DNA of 8,162 nucleotides, taken from Actinomycetes bacterium. GTDB taxonomy: Bacteria; Actinomycetota; Actinomycetes; Actinomycetales; Dermatophilaceae. Shown here piece by piece: positions 1-5,838 of this stretch. The notes beneath the pieces are model-generated. The model was not told the origin of the DNA, searched no databases, and worked only from the letters and a program-made list of their open reading frames with translations. Made by a program: the position numbers and the translations under genes. Each line of letters opens with the position of its first letter. Position 1 is the stretch's first letter. The stretch is taken from NCBI GenBank assembly GCA_023451855.1, contig JAEXXY010000098.1:1-8162 (forward strand), written 5' to 3'.

Positions 1-1325
1 AGGCTGCGGTCGCCGTCGACGACGACACCCTCGACGGCGAGGCGAGCCCCGGCGCCGGTGACGGTGCGCGCCGACACGGTGGCGAGGTGGCGGCCCCGCA
101 CCGCCTGGGAGCGGACGACGCCGGAGAGGTCGTGCTCGGGGCCGGCGTCGTCGGGCGACCGGTAGGGCCACCACCACCGCTCGCCGCGCACCTCGAGCGG
201 GCGGTCGAGGTGGCGGCGCCGGTAGGCGAAGAGGCACGCGGCGACCGCGCTCTCGGGGGTGCCGTCGACGAGCTCACGGACCACGAGGCGGTAGGGCTGC
301 TCGAGACCGTCGCGCAGCGCGGTCGGCACCTCGCTCAGGTAGCCGCGGGCCGAGGCGACGAACGCCGACCGGTACGCCTCGTCGCGCGCGTCGAGGTCCT
401 TGCCGTACAGGGCGAGGTCGTGCCGGACGAACTTGTCGAGCTTCGCGGCGGCGAGCTCGGCGCGGCCCTCGAGGTAGCTGTCGATGGCGCGGTTGGCGGT
501 GATGCGGTCGTGGAAGTTGGCGATCTCGTGCCGTCGGGCCGTGATCGACTCCTCGCCGGCGACGTTGTTGACGTACCAGAGGTAGACGGTGTCGGGCAGG
601 GTCTCGATCCGCCGGGCGCGGGCCCAGAGCGCCACCGTGAAGGGCTGGTCCTCGTAGAGGATCCGCTCCGGGAACCGAATTCCCTCCTCCAGCAGGAACG
701 CGCGCCGGATCACCTTGGCCACGGCGATGGTGTCCTGCCAGAGCGGAGACCCGGGGACGAGGGGCTCGACCGGACCGGAGACGTACTCGGTGGCCGGCAG
801 GGGCGTCGTGCGCCCGGTGCGCTCGTTGAAGCGGGCCACGCCACCGACGGCCACGTCGGCGTCGCGCGCCACGGCGAGGTCGGCGAGGCGGCGCAGCGTG
901 CCCGGCAGGTACTCGTCGTCGCTGTCGCAGAAGGCGATGTAGGTGCCCCGGGCCTGCGCGATGCCGAGGTTGCGCGGCGCGCCAGGGGCCCCGTCGTTGA
1001 CCCCGCGGTGCACGACGCGGATCCGTGGGTCGGACGCGGCGAGCCGGTCGGCGACCACGCCCGTGTCGTCGGTCGAGCCGTCGTCGACGACGAGAACCTC
1101 GATGCCCGGGCCGTCACCGGACGCGGGGGCGGCCGCATCCCACGCTGCCAGCGCCGAGGCCACTGCACGCGGGAGTCGCTCCGCGTCGTCGTAGACGTTG
1201 GAGATGACGGTGAGCAGCGGTGCGGACGGTACGGGTGATGCGTCGGGGGAGACGTCTGGGGCGTCGTCGGATCGTGCGTCGGGGGCGTGGGCGGGGACCG
1301 CGTCAGGGCACGCGTCAGGGCACAC
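1..1325 (-). CDS. Family 2 glycosyltransferase (GT-A fold), 3'-truncated by the window edge
   Basis: The minus-strand frame stays open from a GTG at 1325 to the left edge (about 441 codons, no stop reached). It reads as a GT2 enzyme that transfers a sugar from an activated nucleotide sugar. Visible motifs, counting from GTG 1325: an N-terminal LLTVISNVYDD strand, nucleotide-binding IEVLVVDDGST (Asp81/Asp82), GAPRNLG, the metal-binding DSDD (Asp134-Ser-Asp136) and a later YEDQPF (Glu225-Asp226), the position of the catalytic base in many GT2 enzymes. No membrane segment is obvious, so it is probably cytosolic or membrane-associated. After the catalytic domain a long helical region is followed by a beta-rich stretch (GARLAVEGVVVDGD) cut by the edge, recalling the C-terminal extensions of teichoic-acid glycosyltransferases; this is inference. 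GTG 1325 was chosen because GGAAGG lies 7 nt upstream; a GTG at 1406 is the only other in-frame option and lacks a well-placed ribosome site. The first 35 or so residues are Pro/Asp/Ala-rich and partly built from a 12-bp repeat. The acceptor is unknown. Confidence 0.88.
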   Translation of the reverse strand, partial: MCPDACPDAVPAHAPDARSDDAPDVSPDASPVPSAPLLTVISNVYDDAERLPRAVASALAAWDAAAPASGDGPGIEVLVVDDGSTDDTGVVADRLAASDPRIRVVHRGVNDGAPGAPRNLGIAQARGTYIAFCDSDDEYLPGTLRRLADLAVARDADVAVGGVARFNERTGRTTPLPATEYVSGPVEPLVPGSPLWQDTIAVAKVIRRAFLLEEGIRFPERILYEDQPFTVALWARARRIETLPDTVYLWYVNNVAGEESITARRHEIANFHDRITANRAIDSYLEGRAELAAAKLDKFVRHDLALYGKDLDARDEAYRSAFVASARGYLSEVPTALRDGLEQPYRLVVRELVDGTPESAVAACLFAYRRRHLDRPLEVRGERWWWPYRSPDDAGPEHDLSGVVRSQAVRGRHLATVSARTVTGAGARLAVEGVVVDGDRS

Positions 1326-1334
1326 GTCGGGGCC
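1299..1334. repeat. 12-bp tandem repeat at the 5' end of the glycosyltransferase gene
   Basis: CGCGTCAGGGCA occurs twice without interruption (1299-1310 and 1311-1322) and is followed by a third copy with three mismatches (1323-1334). On the minus strand the unit is four codons long and encodes the repeated CPDA near the N-terminus. The degenerate copy carries the proposed GTG start and part of the ribosome site. The unit is a multiple of three, so copy-number change inside the gene would alter length without shifting the frame. Confidence 0.75.
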
Positions 1335-1338
1335 TTCC
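1333..1338 (-). promoter_or_regulatory. Ribosome binding site for the glycosyltransferase
   Basis: On the minus strand these six bases read GGAAGG and lie 7 nt before the GTG at 1325. This decides the start against the upstream GTG at 1406, where the only purine run (AGAG) directly abuts the codon. The site lies partly inside the degenerate third copy of a 12-bp tandem repeat. Confidence 0.55.
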
Positions 1339-1437
1339 GGTGGGAGGGGCGGCCACCCCTGCGGGCGGCGCGGCGCCCCATCGTAGCGAGGCGGCGTGCG
1401 CGACACCTCTGCACGCGGTGAACGGCCTCTGAGAGCG

Positions 1438-1457
1438 CGCGATGAGCACGCGATGAG
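1438..1457. repeat. 9-bp direct repeat, 11-bp period
   Basis: CGCGATGAG is present at 1438-1446 and again at 1449-1457, so the copies start 11 bp apart, about one helical turn. This spacing would put two protein contacts on the same DNA face between divergent genes. A regulatory role is inference only. Confidence 0.35.
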
Positions 1458-1504
1458 GGCGGCCCGCTATCACAGGGTGAGCTCCCAGCGCACGTTCGGC
1501 AGCC

Positions 1505-1527
1505 CCTAGGTTGGTACGTTACCTTGG
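1505..1527. promoter_or_regulatory. Imperfect inverted repeat overlapping the acyltransferase start
   Basis: CCTAGGT (1505-1511) and ACCTTGG (1521-1527) are inverted copies with 6 of 7 matches. Nested inside is GGTA (1513-1516) against TACC (1520-1523) around CGT. The right arm includes the proposed TTG start at 1524, so a protein bound here, or the RNA fold, could affect initiation. It could be an operator; no specific regulator is recognised. Confidence 0.35.
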
Positions 1528-3770
1528 CCACGTCCATCCTCGGCCCGGACGGCGCCCTCGCGCGCCCCGCGTCAGCGTACGAACCGGCGCCCAGCCGGCA
1601 GAGAGCACGGAGCAGGCCTTTGGCAGCACCCGACGCAGCGAGCCCCGCGATCCCGCGAGGGGTCACCGAGGCGACCCCTCGCGACCTACGGGCGCCCGAG
1701 GCCCCACAGCGTCCGGCCGACGCCGGCCCGCGCAAGGACATCCAGGCCCTGCGCGCCATCGCCGTGACCCTCGTGGTCCTCTACCACTTCTGGCCCAACC
1801 GCCTCACGGGGGGCTACGTCGGGGTCGACGTCTTCTTCGTCATCTCCGGCTTCCTCATCACCCTGCACCTGCTCCAGCGGCCGATCCGCCGTTTCGCCGA
1901 CCTCTTCGCCTTCTGGGCGCGCCGCGTGCGTCGGCTCATCCCGGCCGCGACGCTCGTGCTCCTCGCGACGCTCGGGGCCAGCCTGGTCTGGCTGCCGCAG
2001 ACGGTCCACCAGCGGGTCGCGAACGAGGTCATCGCCTCGGCGCTCTACGTCGAGAACTGGATGCTCGCGCTGACCTCGACCGACTACCTGGCCACCGACC
2101 AGCTGCACTCGCCGACCCAGCACTACTGGTCGCTGTCGGTGGAGGAGCAGTTCTACATCCTGTGGCCGGTCCTCATCGGCCTGGCGTTCCTCGTGTGCCG
2201 CCGGCTCGGGCGGTCGTTCCGCTGGGCACCCCTCGGCGTCATCGCCGTCGTCAGCGGTGCCTCGCTCGCGTTCTCGGCGTGGTTCACCCACGAGAACGCC
2301 GCGCAGGCCTACTTCGTGTCGACGACGCGCATCTGGGAGCTCGGCGTCGGTGCCGCCCTGGCCGCCGCCGTCCACGCGGGACTGCGGCTGCGCGGCACGG
2401 TCGTGCGCTCGGTGCTGCTGTGGGGTGGCCTCGCCGCCATCGCCTGGGCGTCGTGGACCTTCACCGGCGGCACGCCGTTCCCCGGCGTCGCGGCCCTGCT
2501 GCCCACCGTCGGCACCGCCGCGGTCATCGCGGCCCGGTCCGATGGCCTGCACCCGGGCCCCTACGCCCTGTGGTCGCGGCGCCCGGTCCAGTGGCTCGGC
2601 GACGTGTCGTACTCGGTGTACCTCTGGCACTGGCCGGCCATCGTCATCATCCCGTTCGTCCTCGACGACGACAACGTCCGTTGGTGGCAGAAGCTGCTCC
2701 TGCTCGGCCTCGTGCTCCTGCTGTCGGCCGCGACGAAGCGCTGGGTCGAGGACCTCATGCGCTTCACGCCGCGCATCGCCAGGAGCACGAAGCGCTCCTT
2801 CGTCCTGCTCGCCGTGTGCCTCGCGGCCTCCCTCGGCGCGGCCGGCGCGGCCCACGTGGCGACCTCCCGTGCCGAGGCCGAGACCGCGGGTCCGATCGAC
2901 ACCGCGGCCCAGTGCGTCGGCGCCGACTACTACCGTGACGCCGCGTGCGCGGGGCGCCAGGTCGCCATGCTCACCAACCCGGTCCGCGCCGCCGACGACA
3001 AGCCCCAGGTGTACGCCGACGACTGCTGGAACAACCGGCCGTTCACGCGTCGCAAGGTGTGCAGCTACGGCCCGAAGAACGCCCCGGTCAAGGTGGCGCT
3101 CTACGGCAACTCGCACGCCGGGCAGTGGTTCCCGCCGATCATGCGCACCGCGAAGGAGCGCGGCTGGCGCGTCGACACCTACATCGCGTCGGAGTGCTAC
3201 TCCGTCGACATCCCGGTCTCCTTCGGCACCAAGACGCTCGTGGACAACTGCTCGGCCTTCAACCAGTGGGCCCGCGACCGCATCACCGCCGGCGGCTACG
3301 ACCTCGTCGTCATGTCCGACCGCACCTTCCAGCCGCTGGCCGGGGTGCCGGCGGCGAAGAAGGTGCAGACGGCCAAGGCTTCCTACAACCGGGTCATGGA
3401 CACCTTCGTCAAGGCCGGTTCACGGGTGCTCGTCATCCGCGACACCCCAGGGGCAGGAACGAGCGTCCCGGACTGCGTCGCCCGCTACGCAGACGACGTG
3501 GCGCGGTGTGCGACGAAGGAGGAGGTCGGCCCCGGCACGGGGCTCGAGCCCGACCCGCTCGCCGACGCCGCGGCCGGACGCACGGGACCCGACGTGACGC
3601 GCCTCGAGGTCACCGACCTGCTGTGCCGCGACCGCACGTGCCCGGCGGTGCTCGGCGGACTCATCACCTACTTCGACCACGGCCACATGACCACGTCGTT
3701 CTCCCTGACGCTCTACCCCGAGGTGTCCAAGGCGCTGCGCACGGCGCTCGAGGGCGTGCCCGGGGCGTGA
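1524..3770 (+). CDS. Acyltransferase-3 (OafA-like) membrane protein fused to a C-terminal SGNH domain
   Basis: A 748-residue integral membrane protein expected to O-acylate (commonly O-acetylate) a cell-surface glycan. After a Pro/Ala/Arg-rich tail of about 70 residues, the acyltransferase-3 domain covers roughly residues 71-415. It has the RX10H motif (Arg77, His88) in the first membrane helix, GGYVGVDVFFVISGF, FWARRVRRLIPA, YWSLSVEEQFYILWP (Trp202-Pro216) and YSVYLWHWP (Tyr363-Pro371). About ten hydrophobic segments fit this family. One more (about 425-445) leads to an SGNH domain that should lie outside the membrane: GNSHA with nucleophile Ser530, and DHGH with Asp718 and His721. In such fusions the SGNH part is thought to complete acyl transfer to the acceptor. 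Block I is GNSH rather than the usual GDSH. The start is uncertain: no ATG or GTG exists in frame. TTG 1524 was chosen because third-position GC becomes coding-like exactly there; TTG 1620 has a better ribosome site (GGAG, 7 nt upstream) and would shorten the tail by 32 residues. The glycosyltransferase lies divergently upstream, supporting an envelope-glycan role by inference. Confidence 0.9.
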   Translation: MATSILGPDGALARPASAYEPAPSRQRARSRPLAAPDAASPAIPRGVTEATPRDLRAPEAPQRPADAGPRKDIQALRAIAVTLVVLYHFWPNRLTGGYVGVDVFFVISGFLITLHLLQRPIRRFADLFAFWARRVRRLIPAATLVLLATLGASLVWLPQTVHQRVANEVIASALYVENWMLALTSTDYLATDQLHSPTQHYWSLSVEEQFYILWPVLIGLAFLVCRRLGRSFRWAPLGVIAVVSGASLAFSAWFTHENAAQAYFVSTTRIWELGVGAALAAAVHAGLRLRGTVVRSVLLWGGLAAIAWASWTFTGGTPFPGVAALLPTVGTAAVIAARSDGLHPGPYALWSRRPVQWLGDVSYSVYLWHWPAIVIIPFVLDDDNVRWWQKLLLLGLVLLLSAATKRWVEDLMRFTPRIARSTKRSFVLLAVCLAASLGAAGAAHVATSRAEAETAGPIDTAAQCVGADYYRDAACAGRQVAMLTNPVRAADDKPQVYADDCWNNRPFTRRKVCSYGPKNAPVKVALYGNSHAGQWFPPIMRTAKERGWRVDTYIASECYSVDIPVSFGTKTLVDNCSAFNQWARDRITAGGYDLVVMSDRTFQPLAGVPAAKKVQTAKASYNRVMDTFVKAGSRVLVIRDTPGAGTSVPDCVARYADDVARCATKEEVGPGTGLEPDPLADAAAGRTGPDVTRLEVTDLLCRDRTCPAVLGGLITYFDHGHMTTSFSLTLYPEVSKALRTALEGVPGA

Positions 3771-3782
3771 GGCCCGACGCGT

Positions 3783-3811
3783 GACGCAGGTTACTGTCGG
3801 TAGCCTGCGTC
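3783..3811 (+). promoter_or_regulatory. 12-bp hairpin/palindrome between acyltransferase and choD-like gene
   Basis: GACGCAGGTTAC (3783-3794) and GTAGCCTGCGTC (3800-3811) are inverted copies with one difference, which becomes a U-G wobble in RNA. The loop is five bases. The stem starts 13 bases after the acyltransferase stop and ends 24 bases before the next ATG. No run of T follows, so it is either a weak or atypical terminator for the upstream gene or an operator for the downstream one; the core TTAC-N5-GTAG has the look of a dyad bound by a dimeric repressor. The sequence alone does not decide between these. Confidence 0.5.
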
Positions 3812-3835
3812 GGCGCTGCTGACTAGGGTCAGGCC

Positions 3836-5494
3836 ATGAGCACCTTCGACCACGACGTCGTCGTCATCGGATCGGGGTTCGGTGGGTCGGTCGCGGCCCT
3901 GCGCCTCGCCGAGAAGGGCTACCGCGTCCACGTCTACGAGGCGGGGCGTCGCTTCGAGGACGACGACTTCGCCCGGACCAGCTGGGACGTGCGCCGCTAC
4001 CTGTGGGCGCCACGGCTCGGGTGCTTCGGCGTGCAGCGCATCCACCGGCTGCCCGACTGCCTCGTGCTCGCCGGAGCGGGCGTCGGTGGTGGGTCGCTCA
4101 ACTACGCCAACACGCTCTACGTGCCGCCGGAGGCGTTCTTCCGCGACCGGCAGTGGGCGCACATCACCGACTGGCAGGCCGAGCTCGCGCCGCACTACGC
4201 CACCGCGCAGCGGATGCTCGGTGTCGTCACCAACCCCTGCGAGGGCCCGGTCGAGGCGCTGATGCGCGAGGCCGCCACCGACCTCGGCGTCGCGGACACC
4301 TTCCGCAAGACGCCGGTCGGCGTCTTCTTCGGCGAACCCGGTCGCCGCGTCCCCGACCCGTACTTCGGCGGGCAGGGACCCGCGCGCACGGGCTGCACCG
4401 AGTGCGGCAACTGCATGGTCGGCTGCCGGGTCGGGGCCAAGAACACGCTCGTCAAGAACTACCTCGCGCTGGCCGAGCGACGGGGGGTCACCGTCGAGCC
4501 GCTGCGCACCGTCACGCGGCTGCGGCCGCTCGACCCGACCCACCCGGAGGAGGGCTATGCGGTCACCACCGTCCGCTCGGGCGCGTGGGGACGCCGTCGG
4601 GCCGGCGAGCGGACCGTGACCGCCGGTCAGGTCGTCGTGGCGGCCGGTGCGTGGGGCACCGCCCAGCTGCTCCAGGCGATGCGCACCGACGGGCTGCCGC
4701 ACCTGTCGAGCCGGCTCGGGCACCTGACCCGCACCAACTCCGAGGCGCTCGGCGGCGCCATGACCCAGCGGGTGCCCCGGGGGGCCGACCTGACCAAGGG
4801 CGTGGCCATCACGTCGAGCTTTCACGTGTCCGACACGACGCACGTCGAGAACGTCCGCTACGGCAAGGGGTCCAACCTCATGGGTGCCCTCGCCGTCATG
4901 CAGGTCGACGGCGGCGGACGCGTGCCGCGCTGGGTGCGCTTCCTCGGGGAGGTGCTGCGGCACCCGACGATCTTCGTGCGGTCACTGTCGAGCCGGCGCT
5001 GGAGCGAGCGCACCGTCATCGCCCTCGTCATGCAGTCGCGGGACAACTCCATCACCGTGAGCCGCAAGCGGGGACTTCTCGGCTGGCACCTCACCTCGCG
5101 GCAAGGCCATGGCGAGCCGAACCCCACGTACATCCCCGAGGGCAACGTGGCCGTCCGCGCCATGGCGCGCCGGCTCGAGCAGGACACCGGCGAGCGGGCC
5201 TGGCCCGGGTCGTCGATCGGCGAGATCTTCGACATCCCGATGACGGCGCACTTCCTCGGCGGGGCCGTCATCTCCGACTCGCCGCAGACCGGGGTCCTCG
5301 ACCCGTACCACCGGGTCTGGGGCTACCCCGGCCTGCACGTCGTCGACGGTGCGGCGGTGTCGGCCAACCTCGGGGTCAACCCGAGCCTGACGATCACGGC
5401 CCAGGCCGAACGGGCCATGTCGCTGTGGCCCGCGGCAGGGGAGGCCGACCAGCGCCCGGCCCAGGGCGAGCCCTACCGGCTCGTGCCCGCCTGA
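3836..5494 (+). CDS. choD: ChoD-like FAD-dependent GMC oxidoreductase (putative cholesterol oxidase family)
   Basis: A 552-residue flavoprotein of the glucose-methanol-choline (GMC) family, closely resembling the mycobacterial ChoD sequence as I remember it. FAD-binding signs: VVVIGSGFGGS (Gly12, Gly14, Gly17), a ribose-binding Glu35 in VYEAG, and GAGVGGGSLNYANTLY (from Gly80). The C-terminal catalytic pair is probably His472 (TAHFLGG) and Asn515 (NLGVNPSL), with VDGAAVSANLG completing the FAD site. It has no signal peptide; the Rossmann strand begins at residue 7, so it should be cytosolic, unlike secreted cholesterol oxidases. An internal CX2CX2CX3C cluster (Cys187, 190, 193, 197) looks like a [4Fe-4S] ferredoxin motif. 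The cholesterol label comes from the family; the real substrate could be another alcohol or sterol and the electron acceptor need not be oxygen. ATG 3836 has AGGG 7 nt upstream, set in the loop of a small CTGAC/GTCAG stem (3819-3832). It lies 65 bases after the acyltransferase on the same strand, with a hairpin between them. Confidence 0.9.
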   Translation: MSTFDHDVVVIGSGFGGSVAALRLAEKGYRVHVYEAGRRFEDDDFARTSWDVRRYLWAPRLGCFGVQRIHRLPDCLVLAGAGVGGGSLNYANTLYVPPEAFFRDRQWAHITDWQAELAPHYATAQRMLGVVTNPCEGPVEALMREAATDLGVADTFRKTPVGVFFGEPGRRVPDPYFGGQGPARTGCTECGNCMVGCRVGAKNTLVKNYLALAERRGVTVEPLRTVTRLRPLDPTHPEEGYAVTTVRSGAWGRRRAGERTVTAGQVVVAAGAWGTAQLLQAMRTDGLPHLSSRLGHLTRTNSEALGGAMTQRVPRGADLTKGVAITSSFHVSDTTHVENVRYGKGSNLMGALAVMQVDGGGRVPRWVRFLGEVLRHPTIFVRSLSSRRWSERTVIALVMQSRDNSITVSRKRGLLGWHLTSRQGHGEPNPTYIPEGNVAVRAMARRLEQDTGERAWPGSSIGEIFDIPMTAHFLGGAVISDSPQTGVLDPYHRVWGYPGLHVVDGAAVSANLGVNPSLTITAQAERAMSLWPAAGEADQRPAQGEPYRLVPA

Positions 5495-5510
5495 CGCGTC
5501 GGGGACCCCT

Positions 5511-5563
5511 GCACGGACGGGCCCACCCGGGTGGAGGAGGAGGCCGGGTGGGCCGATCCGTGC
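5511..5563. terminator. Strong hairpin, probable bidirectional terminator
   Basis: The inner stem is 11 perfect base pairs, GGCCCACCCGG (5520-5530) with CCGGGTGGGCC (5544-5554), around a 13-base purine-rich loop. A 2x2 internal mismatch separates it from an outer perfect 7-bp stem, GCACGGA (5511-5517) with TCCGTGC (5557-5563). It lies 17 bases after the choD-like stop. No T run follows on the plus strand, as is common for terminators in GC-rich actinobacteria. Confidence 0.65.
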
Positions 5564-5599
5564 GTCCCGGCGAGGCCGGGCCATCGAGGGGAGGAAAGA

Positions 5600-5641
5600 C
5601 GTCGCGGGCCCGCCGGGGGTGGGTGGTGCGGACCCGCGACG
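5600..5641. repeat. 9-bp inverted repeat with long loop
   Basis: CGTCGCGGG (5600-5608) is perfectly inverted as CCCGCGACG (5633-5641) across 24 G-rich bases. It lies between two stronger hairpins. It may stabilise a larger RNA fold or be chance in GC-rich sequence. Confidence 0.35.
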
Positions 5642-5646
5642 CGTGC

Positions 5647-5682
5647 GGGTGGGGCCGTCACCCCTCAGAGACGGCCCCACCC
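5647..5682. terminator. 13-bp perfect hairpin, probable terminator
   Basis: GGGTGGGGCCGTC (5647-5659) is perfectly inverted as GACGGCCCCACCC (5670-5682) with a 10-base loop. It is about 150 bases downstream of the ABC gene stop on the minus strand and downstream of choD on the plus strand. No T run is seen on either side. Confidence 0.6.
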
Positions 5683-5814
5683 TCGGTGCGCGGGCTGGCA
5701 ACCGGTCGAGAAACAGCCCTGCACCGCGCTGACCAACGACCGCCGGGCGGCGGGGTTACGCCTCCGCGTCAGCAATTTCCGCGGAATTCCCCGACGCCGT
5801 GACGGAGTGCCGTC

Positions 5815-5838
5815 GATGCCCGTTCAGATGCCCGTTCA
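5815..5838. repeat. 12-bp tandem duplication carrying the ABC stop codon
   Basis: GATGCCCGTTCA is repeated head to tail (5815-5826 and 5827-5838). On the minus strand each copy begins with TGA, so the ABC gene has its stop at 5838-5836 and a second in-frame stop 12 bases later. It looks like a recent slippage duplication with no effect on the protein. Confidence 0.7.

Larger units (their letters stand above)
1326..1523. other. Divergent intergenic region between glycosyltransferase and acyltransferase
   Basis: About 198 bases separate the two divergent starts and must hold both promoters. I see no convincing -35/-10 pair on either strand. What is visible is a 9-bp direct repeat (1438-1446 and 1449-1457) and an imperfect inverted repeat running into the acyltransferase start (1505-1527). 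A weak TAGGTT at 1507-1512 could be a -10 element for the plus-strand gene but has no clear -35 partner. No small gene with coding-like third-position GC was found here. Confidence 0.6.
5495..5835. other. Convergent intergenic region with three successive inverted repeats
   Basis: The 341 bases between the choD-like stop and the ABC stop contain inverted repeats at 5511-5563, 5600-5641 and 5647-5682, then about 130 bases with little structure. In that last part I see only a 10-bp palindrome, TTCCGCGGAA (5777-5786), overlapping GGAATTCC, and the start of a 12-bp tandem duplication. No convincing small gene was found. The layout fits transcription ending from both sides. Confidence 0.65.

Noticed and set aside
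87..1238. Long plus-strand open frame (383 codons) opposite the glycosyltransferase
   Set aside because: It is antisense to a frame with clear GT2 motifs, and its composition (Val/Gly/Arg/Asp-rich, no domain) is typical of a shadow in GC-rich DNA.
1507..1512. TAGGTT as a -10 element for the acyltransferase
   Set aside because: No matching -35 at a usual distance; too weak to annotate as a promoter.
710..1759. Minus-strand frame of 349 codons covering the glycosyltransferase 5' part and the intergenic region
   Set aside because: It reads Ser/Arg/Pro/Thr-rich sequence in a different frame from the GT2 motifs and crosses into the acyltransferase gene; it is a shadow frame.
1686..3116. Minus-strand frame of 476 codons inside the acyltransferase
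   Set aside because: Antisense to a well-supported membrane protein; Arg/Asp/Glu/Gly-rich with no recognisable domain.
3819..3832. CTGAC/GTCAG 5-bp stem around the choD ribosome site
   Set aside because: The stem is short and the ribosome site is in its loop, so an effect on translation is not convincing as a separate feature.
5777..5790. Overlapping palindromes TTCCGCGGAA and GGAATTCC
   Set aside because: Short and without flanking symmetry or nearby regulatory context; plausible by chance, so noted only in the intergenic description.
4003..5802. Plus-strand frame of 599 codons overlapping the choD-like gene
   Set aside because: Different frame from the GMC motifs, Arg/Gly/His-rich, and it continues through the terminator region; a GC-driven shadow.
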